Assembly: GCA_964017155.1 (NCBI GenBank)
Contig: OZ024867.1
Span: 25,909,226 to 25,973,225, forward strand
DNA: 64,000 bases
Direction of reading: 5' to 3'
Source: Oasisia sp. SBJ-2009
Taxonomy: Eukaryota > Annelida > Polychaeta > Sabellida > Siboglinidae
Within the stretch, counting starts at the first letter, position 1. Every line of letters starts with the position of its first letter. A program made the translations under genes and the position numbers. The notes under the pieces were generated by a model that was not told where the DNA came from, made no database searches, and was given only the letters and a program-made list of their open reading frames with translations. Positions 22,110-33,918 of this stretch are shown here, piece by piece.

Positions 22110-24166
22110 TGTTGGGTGGAGTGCAGAGGTTGGGTTGAGTGCGGAGGTTGGGTGGAGTGGGGAGGTTGGGTGGAGTGGGGAGGTTGGGTGGAGTGGGGAG
22201 GTTGGGTGGAGTGGGGAGGTTGGCTGGAGTGGGGAGGTTGGTTGGAGTGGGTAGGTTGAATGGAGGGCGGAAGTTGGTTGGAGTGGGGAGGTTGGGTGGA
22301 GAGGGGAGGTTGCGTGGAGTGGGGAGGTTGGCTGGAGTGGGGAGGTTGGGTGGAGTGGGGAGGTTGGGTGGAGTGGGTAGGTTGAATGGAGGGCGGAAGT
22401 TGGTTGGAGTGGGGAGGTTGGGTGGAGAGGGGAGGTTGCGTGGAGTGGGGAGGTTGGCTGGAGTGGGGAGGTTGGGTGGAGTGGGGAGGTTGGGTGGAAT
22501 GGGGAGGTTGGGAGATGTGGGGAGGTTGGGTGGAGTGGGGAGGTTGGGTGGAGTGGGGAGGTTGGGTGAAGTGGGGAGGTTGGGTGGAGTGGGGAGGTTG
22601 GATGGAGTGGGAAGGTTGGGTGAAGTGGGGAGGTTGGGTGGAGTAGGGAGGTTGGCTGGAGTGGGGAGGTTGGGTGGAGTGGGGAGGTTGGGTGGAGAGG
22701 GGAGGTTGGTTGGAGTGGGGAGGTTGGGTGGAGTGGTGAGGTTGGGAGAAGTGGGGAGGTTGGGTGGAGTGGGGAGGTTGGGTGAAGTGGGGAGGTTGGG
22801 TGGAGTGGGGAGGTTGGATGGAGTGGGGAGGTTGGGTGAAGTAGGGAGGTTGGGTGGAGTGGGGAGGTTGGCTGGAGTGGGGAGGTTGGGTGGAGTGGGG
22901 AGGTTGGGTGAAGTGGGGAGGTTGGGAGAAGTGGGGAGGTTGGGTGGAGTGGGGAGGTTGGGTGGAGTGGGGAGGTAGGGTGGAGTGGGGAGGTTGGGTG
23001 AAGTGTGGAGGTTGGGTGGAGTGTGGAGGTTGGGTGGAGTGGGGAGGTTGGGTGAAGTGGGGAAGTTGGGTGGAGTGGGGAGGTTGGATGGAGTGGGGAG
23101 GTTGGGTGAAGTGGGGAGGTTGGGTGGAGTGGGGAGGTTGGCTGGAGTGGGGAGGTTGGGTGGAGTGGGGAGGTTGGGTGAAGTGGGGAGGTTGGGAGAA
23201 GTGGGGAGGTTGGGTGGAGAGGGGAGGTTGTGTGGAGTGGGGAGGTTGGCTGGAGTGGGGAGGTTGGGTGGATTGGGGAGGTTGGGTGGAATGGGGAGGT
23301 TGGGAGACGTGGGGAGGTTGGGTGGAGTGGGGAGGTTGGGTGGAGTGGGGAGGTTGGGTGAAGTGGGGAGGTTGGGTGGAGTGGGGAGGTTGGATGGAGT
23401 GGGAAGGTTGGGTGAAGTGGGGAGGTTGGGTGGAGTAGGGAGGTTGGCTGGAGCGGGGAGGTTGGGTGGAGTGGGGAGGTTGGGTGGAGAGGGGAGGTTG
23501 GGTGGAGAGGGGAGGTTGGGTGAACTGGGGAGGTTGGGAGAAGTGGGGAGGTTGGGTGGAGTGGGGAGGTTGGGTGGAGTGGGGAGGTTGGGTGAAGTGG
23601 GGAGGTTGGGTGGAGTGGGGAGGTTGAATGGAGGGCGGAGGTTGGGTGGAGTGGGGAGGTTGGGTGGAGTGGGGAGGTTGGGTGGAGTGGGGAGGTTGGG
23701 TGGAGTGGGGAGGTTGGGAGAAGTGGGGAGTTTGGGTGGAGTGGGGAGGTTGCGTGGAGTGCGGAGGTTGGCTGGAGTGGGGAGGTTGGGTGGAGTGGGG
23801 AGGTTGGGTGGAGTGGGGAGGTTGGGAGAAGTGGGGAGGTTGGGTGGAGTGGGGAGGTTGGGTGGAGTGGGGAGGTTGGGTGGAGTGGGGAGGTTGGGTG
23901 CAGTGGGGAGGTTGGGTGGAGTAGGGAGGTTGGGTGGAGTGGGGAGGTTGGGTGGAGTGGGGAGATTGGGTGGAGTGGGGAGGTTGGGTGGAGTGCGGAG
24001 GTTGAATGGAGGGCGGAGGTTGGGTGGAGTGGGGAGGTTGGGTGGAGAGGGGAGGTTGGGTGGAGTGGGGAGGTTGGGTGGAGTGGGGAGGTTGGGTGGA
24101 GTGGGGAGGTTGGGTGAACTGGGGAGGTTGGGTGGAGTGCGGAGGTTGGGTGAAGTGGGGAGGTTG
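22110..24166 (+). repeat. 18-bp minisatellite array 11, 114 repeats
   Basis: Array 10 plus one consensus repeat in the 3' block. Point variants GAAGTAGGG (near 22838), GGTGCAGTGG (near 23898) and a TGAACTGG (near 24114) set it apart. Confidence 0.95.
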
Positions 24167-24876
24167 CGGTACTCACCACACTTGACATCGATCCCAAACA
24201 GCTCTCAAACAAGCACTCGCACACGGTGTACAAATACAACTGTGCTAACTTTGAGGGCCTAAGGGCAGACATGGCAGCTTACGCAGCGATGTTTTTAATG
24301 GAAAATCCAACATCTAGAACAACAGAGGAGAACTGGAAATCATTCAAGAGTGCATTACATCAAGCCATCATTAAACACGTTCCAACGACAAAGTCCAAAA
24401 CTAAACGACACCTGCCTTGGATCACATGGAAAATCAAGTGTGAAATTCGGAAGAAAGACAGGCAGTATCGCAAAGCAAGAAAGTCAAAAAAGCATGAAGA
24501 CTGGTCAGCCTACCCTATAAAACGGCAACAGTTACAGAAACTATTGACATCTGCTCATGATGACTACATCAGAAACGTGATTGCTACGAGCCTGCTTGAC
24601 AGAGGAAACCAAAAGAAATGTTGGTCTTTTGTCAAACTCAATAGAACTGAAAACTTGGGTATCCCTATACTCTCTGATACAAATGGCCTCCACATCACAA
24701 ATCAAGCCAAGGCAGAGGTTTTAGACACGCACTTTGTGTCAGTGTTCACCAGTGATCATGGTAAACACTTGCCTGACAAAGGACTGTCTCCCTACCATGA
24801 TATGGGCATCATACAGTTCACACAACCCGGAATTTAAATTTTACTAAAGAACTTTGACCAAACGAAAGCCCCTTAC
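24167..24876 (+). mobile_element. LINE remnant copy 12 (family C)
   Basis: Family C with GAGGTTTTA. After the stop (24835-24837) ATT becomes TTT, so the RT entry reads NFDQTKAP. Confidence 0.8.
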
Positions 24877-25118
24877 AAAAAAGACCAATGGTATACCATT
24901 GAATACAATTGAATACCATTCAGCGTCAACGATATTTCAGCAGGACTCAGTGGTACTTTCAACAGTAATTTATTATGCCATTCAGTACCACTGAACGGTA
25001 CACAGAATACAAAATATCATTAAAAAACATTCAGATACCATTCAGATGCCATTCAAATACCATTGGCCATTATACCCTAGTACCATTCAATGGTATTTGA
25101 ATGGTATATTTTTGTAAG
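24877..25118. repeat. AT-rich hairpin segment 12 (C form)
   Basis: C form with one A lost from the TTAAAAAAA run. Stem at 25046-25107. Confidence 0.9.
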
Positions 25119-27157
25119 TGTTGGGTGGAGTGCAGAGGTTGGGTTGAGTGCGGAGGTTGGGTGGAGTGGGGAGGTTGGGTGGAGTGGGGAGGTTGGGTGG
25201 AGTGGGGAGGTTGGGTGGAGTGGGGAGGTTGGCTGGAGTGGGGAGGTTGGTTGGAGTGGGTAGGTTGAATGGAGGGCGGAAGTTGGTTGGAGTGGGGAGG
25301 TTGGGTGGAGAGGGGAGGTTGCGTGGAGTGGGGAGGTTGGCTGGAGTGGGGAGGTTGGGTGGAGTGGGGAGGTTGGGTGGAGTGGGTAGGTTGAATGGAG
25401 GGCGGAAGTTGGTTGGAGTGGGGAGGTTGGGTGGAGAGGGGAGGTTGCGTGGAGTGGGGAGGTTGGCTGGAGTGGGGAGGTTGGGTGGAGTGGGGAGGTT
25501 GGGTGGAATGGGGAGGTTGGGAGATGTGGGGAGGTTGGGTGGAGTGGGGAGGTTGGGTGGAGTGGGGAGGTTGGGTGAAGTGGGGAGGTTGGGTGGAGTG
25601 GGGAGGTTGGATGGAGTGGGAAGGTTGGGTGAAGTGGGGAGGTTGGGTGGAGTGGGGAGGTTGGCTGGAGTGGGGAGGTTGGGTGGAGTGGGGAGGTTGG
25701 GTGGAGAGGGGAGGTTGGTTGGAGTGGGGAGGTTGGGTGGAGTGGTGAGGTTGGGAGAAGTGGGGAGGTTGGGTGGAGTGGGGAGGTTGGGTGAAGTGGG
25801 GAGGTTGGGTGGAGTGGGGAGGTTGGATGGAGTGGGGAGGTTGGGTGAAGTGGGGAGGTTGGGTGGAGTGGGGAGGTTGGCTGGAGTGGGGAGGTTGGGT
25901 GGAGTGGGGAGGTTGGGTGAAGTGGGGAGGTTGGGAGAAGTGGGGAGGTTGGGTGGAGTGGGGAGGTTGGGTGGAGTGGGGAGGTTGGGTGGAGTGGGGA
26001 GGTTGGGTGAAGTGTGGAGGTTGGGTGGAGTGTGGAGGTTGGGTGGAGTGGGGAGGTTGGGTGAAGTGGGGAAGTTGGGTGGAGTGGGGAGGTTGGATGG
26101 AGTGGGGAGGTTGGGTGAAGTGGGGAGGTTGGGTGGAGTGGGGAGGTTGGCTGGAGTGGGGAGGTTGGGTGGAGTGGGGAGGTTGGGTGAAGTGGGGAGG
26201 TTGGGAGAAGTGGGGAGGTTGGGTGGAGAGGGGAGGTTGTGTGGAGTGGGGAGGTTGGCTGGAGTGGGGAGGTTGGGTGGATTGGGGAGGTTGGGTGGAA
26301 TGGGGAGGTTGGGAGACGTGGGGAGGTTGGGTGGAGTGGGGAGGTTGGGTGGAGTGGGGAGGTTGGGTGAAGTGGGGAGGTTGGGTGGAGTGGGGAGGTT
26401 GGATGGAGTGGGAAGGTTGGGTGAAGTGGGGAGGTTGGGTGGAGTAGGGAGGTTGGCTGGAGCGGGGAGGTTGGGTGGAGTGGGGAGGTTGGGTGGAGAG
26501 GGGAGGTTGGGTGGAGAGGGGAGGTTGGGTGAACTGGGGAGGTTGGGAGAAGTGGGGAGGTTGGGTGGAGTGGGGAGGTTGGGTGGAGTGGGGAGGTTGG
26601 GTGAAGTGGGGAGGTTGGGTGGAGTGGGGAGGTTGAATGGAGGGCGGAGGTTGGGTGGAGTGGGGAGGTTGGGTGGAGTGGGGAGGTTGGGTGGAGTGGG
26701 GAGGTTGGGTGGAGTGGGGAGGTTGGGAGAAGTGGGGAGTTTGGGTGGAGTGGGGAGGTTGCGTGGAGTGCGGAGGTTGGCTGGAGTGGGGAGGTTGGGT
26801 GGAGTGGGGAGGTTGGGTGGAGTGGGGAGGTTGGGAGAAGTGGGGAGGTTGGGTGGAGTGGGGAGGTTGGGTGGAGTGGGGAGGTTGGGTGGAGTGGGGA
26901 GGTTGGGTGAAGTGGGGAGGTTGGGTGGAGTAGGGAGGTTGGGTGGAGTGGGGAGGTTGGGTGGAGTGGGGAGATTGGGTGGAGTGGGGAGGTTGGGTGG
27001 AGTGCGGAGGTTGAATGGAGGGCGGAGGTTGGGTGGAGTGGGGAGGTTGGGTGGAGAGGGGAGGTTGGGTGGAGTGGGGAGGTTGGGTGGAGTGGGGAGG
27101 TTGGGTGAAGTGGGGAGGTTGGGTGGAGTGCGGAGGTTGGGTGAAGTGGGGAGGTTG
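25119..27157 (+). repeat. 18-bp minisatellite array 12, 113 repeats
   Basis: Same length and variant order as array 10. One AGTAGGG variant near 25655 has reverted to consensus GTGGGG. Confidence 0.95.
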
Positions 27158-27867
27158 CGGTACTCACCACACTTGACATCGATCCCAAACAGCTCTCAAA
27201 CAAGCACTCGCACACGGTGTACAAATACAACTGTGCTAACTTTGAGGGCCTAAGGGCAGACATGGCAGCTTACGCAGCGATGTTTTTAATGGAAAATCCA
27301 ACATCTAGAACAACAGAGGAGAACTGGAAATCATTCAAGAGTGCATTACATCAAGCCATCATTAAACACGTTCCAACGACAAAGTCCAAAACTAAACGAC
27401 ACCTGCCTTGGATCACATGGAAAATCAAGTGTGAAATTCGGAAGAAAGACAGGCAGTATCGCAAAGCAAGAAAGTCAAAAAAGCATGAAGACTGGTCAGC
27501 CTACCCTATAAAACGGCAACAGTTACAGAAACTATTGACATCTGCTCATGATGACTACATCAGAAACGTGATTGCTACGAGCCTGCTTGACAGAGGAAAC
27601 CAAAAGAAATGTTGGTCTTTTGTCAAACTCAATAGAACTGAAAACTTGGGTATCCCTATACTCTCTGATACAAATGGCCTCCACATCACAAATCAAGCCA
27701 AGGCAGAGGTCTTAGACACGCACTTTGTGTCAGTGTTCACCAGTGATCATGGTAAACACTTGCCTGACAAAGGACTGTCTCCCTACCATGATATGGGCAT
27801 CATACAGTTCACACAACCCGGAATTTAAATTTTACTAAAGAACATTGACCAAACGAAAGCCCCTTAC
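27158..27867 (+). mobile_element. LINE remnant copy 13 (family C)
   Basis: Same protein as copy 10, and I see no private change. TAA at 27826-27828. Confidence 0.8.
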
Positions 27868-28110
27868 AAAAAAGACCAATGGTATACCATTGAATACAAT
27901 TGAATACCATTCAGCGTCAACGATATTTCAGCAGGACTCAGTGGTACTTTCAACAGTAATTTATTATGCCATTCAGTACCACTGAACGGTACACAGAATA
28001 CAAAATATCATTAAAAAAACATTCAGATACCATTCAGATGCCATTCAAATACCATTGGCCATTATACCCTAGTACCATTCAATGGTATTTGAATGGTATA
28101 TTTTTGTAAG
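27868..28110. repeat. AT-rich hairpin segment 13 (C form)
   Basis: C form, stem at 28038-28099. Confidence 0.9.
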
Positions 28111-28853
28111 TGTTGGGTGGAGTGCAGAGGTTGGGTTGAGTGCGGAGGTTGGGTGGAGTGGGGAGGTTGGGTGGAGTGGGGAGGTTGGGTGGAGTGGGGA
28201 GGTTGGGTGGAGTGGGGAGGTTGGCTGGAGTGGGGAGGTTGGTTGGAGTGGGTAGGTTGAATGGAGGGCGGAAGTTGGTTGGAGTGGGGAGGTTGGGTGG
28301 AGAGGGGAGGTTGCGTGGAGTGGGGAGGTTGGCTGGAGTGGGGAGGTTGGGTGGAGTGGGGAGGTTGGGTGGAGTGGGTAGGTTGAATGGAGGGCGGAAG
28401 TTGGTTGGAGTGGGGAGGTTGGGTGGAGAGGGGAGGTTGGGTGGAGAGGGGAGGTTGGGAGATGTGGGGAGGTTGGGTGGAGTGGGGAGGTTGGGTGGAG
28501 TGGGGAGGTTGGGTGAAGTGGGGAGGTTGGGTGGAGTGGGGAGGTTGGGTGGAGAGGGGAGGTTGGTTGGAGTGGGGAGGTTGGGTGGAGTGGTGAGGTT
28601 GGGAGAAGTGGGGAGGTTGGGTGGAGTGGGGAGGTTGGGTGGAGTGGGGAGATTGGGTGGAGTGGGGAGGTTGGGTGGAGTGCGGAGGTTGAATGGAGGG
28701 CGGAGGTTGGGTGGAGTGGGGAGGTTGGGTGGAGAGGGGAGGTTGGGTGGAGTGGGGAGGTTGGGTGGAGTGGGGAGGTTGGGTGGAGTGGGGAGGTTGG
28801 GTGAAGTGGGGAGGTTGGGTGGAGTGCGGAGGTTGGGTGAAGTGGGGAGGTTG
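28111..28853 (+). repeat. 18-bp minisatellite array 13, 41 repeats
   Basis: Begins like array 12 and ends with the common 3' block, but most of the middle is missing. Novel junctions lie near 28437-28460 (GAGAGG directly before GGAGATG) and 28535-28560. Confidence 0.95.
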
Positions 28854-29563
28854 CGGTACTCACCACACTTGACATCGATCCCAAACAGCTCTCAAACAAG
28901 CACTCGCACACGGTGTACAAATACAACTGTGCTAACTTTGAGGGCCTAAGGGCAGACATGGCAGCTTACGCAGCGATGTTTTTAATGGAAAATCCAACAT
29001 CTAGAACAACAGAGGAGAACTGGAAATCATTCAAGAGTGCATTACATCAAGCCATCATTAAACACGTTCCAACGACAAAGTCCAAAACTAAACGACACCT
29101 GCCTTGGATCACATGGAAAATCAAGTGTGAAATTCGGAAGAAAGACAGGCAGTATCGCAAAGCAAGAAAGTCAAAAAAGCATGAAGACTGGTCAGCCTAC
29201 CCTATAAAACGGCAACAGTTACAGAAACTATTGACATCTGCTCATGATGACTACATCAGAAACGTGATTGCTACGAGCCTGCTTGACAGAGGAAACCAAA
29301 AGAAATGTTGGTCTTTTGTCAAACTCAATAGAACTGAAAACTTGGGTATCCCTATACTCTCTGATACAAATGGCCTCCACATCACAAATCAAGCCAAGGC
29401 AGAGGTTTTAGACACGCACTTTGTGTCAGTGTTCACCAGTGATCATGGTAAACACTTGCCTGACAAAGGACTGTCTCCCTACCATGATATGGGCATCATA
29501 CAGTTCACACAACCTGGAATTTAAATTTTACTAAAGAACATTGACCAAACGAAAGCCCCTTAC
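28854..29563 (+). mobile_element. LINE remnant copy 14 (family C)
   Basis: Family C with GAGGTTTTA and a synonymous CCC-to-CCT just before the stop (29522-29524). Confidence 0.8.
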
Positions 29564-29806
29564 AAAAAAGACCAATGGTATACCATTGAATACAATTGAA
29601 TACCATTCAGCGTCAACGATATTTCAGCAGGACTCAGTGGTACTTTCAACAGTAATTTACTATGCCATTCAGTACCACTGAACGGTACACAGAATACAAA
29701 ATATCATTAAAAAAACATTCAGATACCATTCAGATGCCATTCAAATACCATTGGCCATTATACCCTAGTACCATTCAATGGTATTTGAATGGTATATTTT
29801 TGTAAG
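29564..29806. repeat. AT-rich hairpin segment 14 (C form)
   Basis: C form with TTTACTATGCC near 29657. Stem at 29734-29795. Confidence 0.9.
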
Positions 29807-30891
29807 TGTTGGGTGGAGTGCAGAGGTTGGGTTGAGTGCGGAGGTTGGGTGGAGTGGGGAGGTTGGGTGGAGTGGGGAGGTTGGGTGGAGTGGGGAGGTT
29901 GGGTGGAGTGGGGAGGTTGGCTGGAGTGGGGAGGTTGGTTGGAGTGGGTAGGTTGAATGGAGGGCGGAAGTTGGTTGGAGTGGGGAGGTTGGGTGGAGAG
30001 GGGAGGTTGCGTGGAGTGGGGAGGTTGGCTGGAGTGGGGAGGTTGGGTGGAGTGGGGAGGTTGGGTGGAGTGGGTAGGTTGAATGGAGGGCGGAAGTTGG
30101 TTGGAGTGGGGAGGTTGGGTGGAGAGGGGAGGTTGCGTGGAGTGGGGAGGTTGGCTGGAGTGGGGAGGTTGGGTGGAGTGGGGAGGTTGGGTGGAATGGG
30201 GAGGTTGGGAGATGTGGGGAGGTTGGGTGGAGTGGGGAGGTTGGGTGGAGTGGGGAGGTTGGGTGAAGTGGGGAGGTTGGGTGGAGTGGGGAGGTTGGAT
30301 GGAGTGGGAAGGTTGGGTGAAGTGGGGAGGTTGGGTGGAGTAGGGAGGTTGGCTGGAGTGGGGAGGTTGGGTGGAGTGGGGAGGTTGGGTGGAGAGGGGA
30401 GGTTGGTTGGAGTGGGGAGGTTGGGTGGAGTGGTGAGGTTGGGAGAAGTGGGGAGGTTGGGTGGAGTGGGGAGGTTGGGTGAAGTGGGGAGGTTGGGTGG
30501 AGTGGGGAGGTTGGATGGAGTGGGGAGGTTGGGTGAAGTGGGGAGGTTGGGTGGAGTGGGGAGGTTGGCTGGAGTGGGGAGGTTGGGTGGAGTGGGGAGG
30601 TTGGGTGAAGTGGGGAGGTTGGGAGAAGTGGGGAGGTTGGGTGGAGTGGGGAGGTTGGGTGGAGTGGGGAGGTTGGGTGGAGTGGGGAGATTGGGTGGAG
30701 TGGGGAGGTTGGGTGGAGTGCGGAGGTTGAATGGAGGGCGGAGGTTGGGTGGAGTGGGGAGGTTGGGTGGAGAGGGGAGGTTGGGTGGAGTGGGGAGGTT
30801 GGGTGGAGTGGGGAGGTTGGGTGGAGTGGGGAGGTTGGGTGAAGTGGGGAGGTTGGGTGGAGTGCGGAGGTTGGGTGAAGTGGGGAGGTTG
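29807..30891 (+). repeat. 18-bp minisatellite array 14, 60 repeats
   Basis: The left 48 or so repeats follow array 10, then it jumps to the AGATT variant of the 3' block near 30690. The GTGTGG centre and the whole second half are missing. Confidence 0.95.
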
Positions 30892-31601
30892 CGGTACTCA
30901 CCACACTTGACATCGATCCCAAACAGCTCTCAAACAAGCACTCGCACACGGTGTACAAATACAACTGTGCTAACTTTGAGGGCCTAAGGGCAGACATGGC
31001 AGCTTACGCAGCGATGTTTTTAATGGAAAATCCAACATCTAGAACAACAGAGGAGAACTGGAAATCATTCAAGAGTGCATTACATCAAGCCATCATTAAA
31101 CACGTTCCAACGACAAAGTCCAAAACTAAACGACACCTGCCCTGGATCACACGGAACATCAAGTGTGAAATTCGGAAGAAAGACAGGCAGTATCGCAAAG
31201 CAAGAAAGTCAAAAAAGCTTGAAGACTGGTCAGCCTACCATATAAAACGGCAACAGTTACAGAAACTATTGACATCTGCTCATGATGACTACATCAGAAA
31301 CGTGATTGGAGCGAGCCTGCTTGACAGAGGAAACCAAAAGAAATGTTGGTCTTTTGTCAAACTCAATAGAACTGAAAACTTGGGTATCCCTATACTCTCT
31401 GATACAAATGGCCTCCACATTACAAATCAAGCCAAGGCAGAGGCTTTTGACACGCACTTTGTGTCAGTGTTCACCAGTGATCATGGTAAACACTTGCCTG
31501 ACAAAGGACTGTCTCCCTACCATGATATGGGCATCATACAGTTCACACAACCCGGAATTTAAATTTTACTAAAGAACATTGACCAAACGAAAGCCCCTTA
31601 C
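30892..31601 (+). mobile_element. LINE remnant copy 15 (mosaic B/A)
   Basis: Family B through H97, then D112 and G120-A121 (GATTGGAGCG near 31303) as in family A, then N128 and F166 as in B. TAA at 31560-31562. Confidence 0.8.
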
Positions 31602-31844
31602 AAAAAAGACCAATGGTATACCATTGAATACAATTGAATACCATTCAGCGTCAACGATATTTCAGCAGGACTCAGTGGTACTTTCAACGGTAATTTATTA
31701 TGCCATTCAGTACCACTGAACGGTACACAGAATACAAAATATCATTAAAAAAACATTCAGATACCATTCAGATACCATTCAAATACCATTGGCCATTATA
31801 CCCTAGTACCATTCAATGGTATTTCAATGGTATATTTTTGTAAG
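31602..31844. repeat. AT-rich hairpin segment 15
   Basis: CAACGGTAA/CAGATACC form. A G-to-C change at 31825 puts a mismatch in the 20-bp stem (31772-31833). Confidence 0.9.
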
Positions 31845-32965
31845 TGTTGGGTGAAGTGGGGAAGTTGGGTGGAGTGGGGAGGTTGGATGGAGTGGGGAGG
31901 TTGGGTGAAGTGGGGAGGTTGGGTGGAGTGGGGAGGTTGGCTGGAGTGGGGAGGTTGGGTGGAGTGGGGAGGTTGGGTGAAGTGGGGAGGTTGGGAGAAG
32001 TGGGGAGGTTGGGTGGAGAGGGGAGGTTGTGTGGAGTGGGGAGGTTGGCTGGAGTGGGGAGGTTGGGTGGATTGGGGAGGTTGGGTGGAATGGGGAGGTT
32101 GGGAGACGTGGGGAGGTTGGGTGGAGTGGGGAGGTTGGGTGGAGTGGGGAGGTTGGGTGAAGTGGGGAGGTTGGGTGGAGTGGGGAGGTTGGATGGAGTG
32201 GGAAGGTTGGGTGAAGTGGGGAGGTTGGGTGGAGTAGGGAGGTTGGCTGGAGCGGGGAGGTTGGGTGGAGTGGGGAGGTTGGGTGGAGAGGGGAGGTTGG
32301 GTGGAGAGGGGAGGTTGGGTGAACTGGGGAGGTTGGGAGAAGTGGGGAGGTTGGGTGGAGTGGGGAGGTTGGGTGGAGTGGGGAGGTTGGGTGAAGTGGG
32401 GAGGTTGGGTGGAGTGGGGAGGTTGAATGGAGGGCGGAGGTTGGGTGGAGTGGGGAGGTTGGGTGGAGTGGGGAGGTTGGGTGGAGTGGGGAGGTTGGGC
32501 GGAGTGGGGAGGTTGGGAGAAGTGGGGAGTTTGGGTGGAGTGGGGAGGTTGCGTGGAGTGCGGAGGTTGGCTGGAGTGGGGAGGTTGGGTGGAGTGGGGA
32601 GGTTGGGTGGAGTGGGGAGGTTGGGAGAAGTGGGGAGGTTGGGTGGAGTGGGGAGGTTGGGTGGAGTGGGGAGGTTGGGTGGAGTGGGGAGGTTGGGTGA
32701 AGTGGGGAGGTTGGGTGGAGTAGGGAGGTTGGGTGGAGTGGGGAGGTTGGGTGGAGTGGGGAGATTGGGTGGAGTGGGGAGGTTGGGTGGAGTGCGGAGG
32801 TTGAATGGAGGGCGGAGGTTGGGTGGAGTGGGGAGGTTGGGTGGAGAGGGGAGGTTGGGTGGAGTGGGGAGGTTGGGTGGAGTGGGGAGGTTGGGTGGAG
32901 TGGGGAGGTTGGGTGAAGTGGGGAGGTTGGGTGGAGTGCGGAGGTTGGGTGAAGTGGGGAGGTTG
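31845..32965 (+). repeat. 18-bp minisatellite array 15, 62 repeats (5' truncated)
   Basis: The only complete array without the constant TGCAGA/TTGAGTGCGGA start. The AT segment joins directly to a GTGAAGTGGGGAAG unit that is repeat 53 of array 10. From there it matches array 10 (61 repeats) plus one extra consensus repeat. Confidence 0.95.
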
Positions 32966-33675
32966 CGGTACTCACCACACTTGACATCGATCCCAAACAG
33001 CTCTCAAACAAGCACTCGCACACGGTGTACAAATACAACTGTGCTAACTTTGAGGGCCTAAGGGCAGACATGGCAGCTTACGCAGCGATGTTTTTAATGG
33101 AAAATCCAACATCTAGAACAACAGAGGAGAACTGGAAATCATTCAAGAGTGCATTACATCAAGCCATCATTAAACACGTTCCAACGACAAAGTCCAAAAC
33201 TAAACGACACCTGCCTTGGATCACATGGAAAATCAAGTGTGAAATTCGGAAGAAAGACAGGCAGTATCGCAAAGCAAGAAAGTCAAAAAAGCATGAAGAC
33301 TGGTCAGCCTACCCAATAAAACGGCAACAGTTACAGAAACTATTGACATCTGCTCATGATGACTACATCAGAAACGTGATTGCTACGAGCCTGCTTGACA
33401 GAGGAAACCAAAAGAAATGTTGGTCTTTTGTCAAACTCAATAGAACTGAAAACTTGGGTATCCCTATACTCTCTGATACAAATGGCCTCCACATCACAAA
33501 TCAAGCCAAGGCAGAGGTTTTAGACACGCACTTTGTGTCAGTGTTCACCAGTGATCATGGTAAACACTTGCCTGACAAAGGACTGTCTCCCTACCATGAT
33601 ATGGGCATCATACAGTTCACACAACCCGGAATTTAAATTTTACTAAAGAACATTGACCAAACGAAAGCCCCTTAC
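32966..33675 (+). mobile_element. LINE remnant copy 16 (family C)
   Basis: Family C, with a synonymous CCT-to-CCA change (CCCAATAAAA near 33312) that happens to create AATAAA. TAA at 33634-33636. Confidence 0.8.
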
Positions 33676-33918
33676 AAAAAAGACCAATGGTATACCATTG
33701 AATACAATTGAATACCATTCAGCGTCAACGATATTTCAGCAGGACTCAGTGGTACTTTCAACAGTAATTTATTATGCCATTCAGTACCACTGAACGGTAC
33801 ACAGAATACAAAATATCATTAAAAAAACATTCAGATACCATTCAGATGCCATTCAAATACCATTGGCCATTATACCCTAGTACCATTCAATGGCATTTGA
33901 ATGGTATATTTTTGTAAG
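33676..33918. repeat. AT-rich hairpin segment 16 (C form, stem mutated)
   Basis: C form. T-to-C at 33894 weakens the 20-bp stem (33846-33907) further. Confidence 0.9.

Noticed and set aside
33312..33325. Polyadenylation signal AATAAA in copy 16
   Set aside because: Created by one private base change inside the LINE linker; no transcript unit around it.
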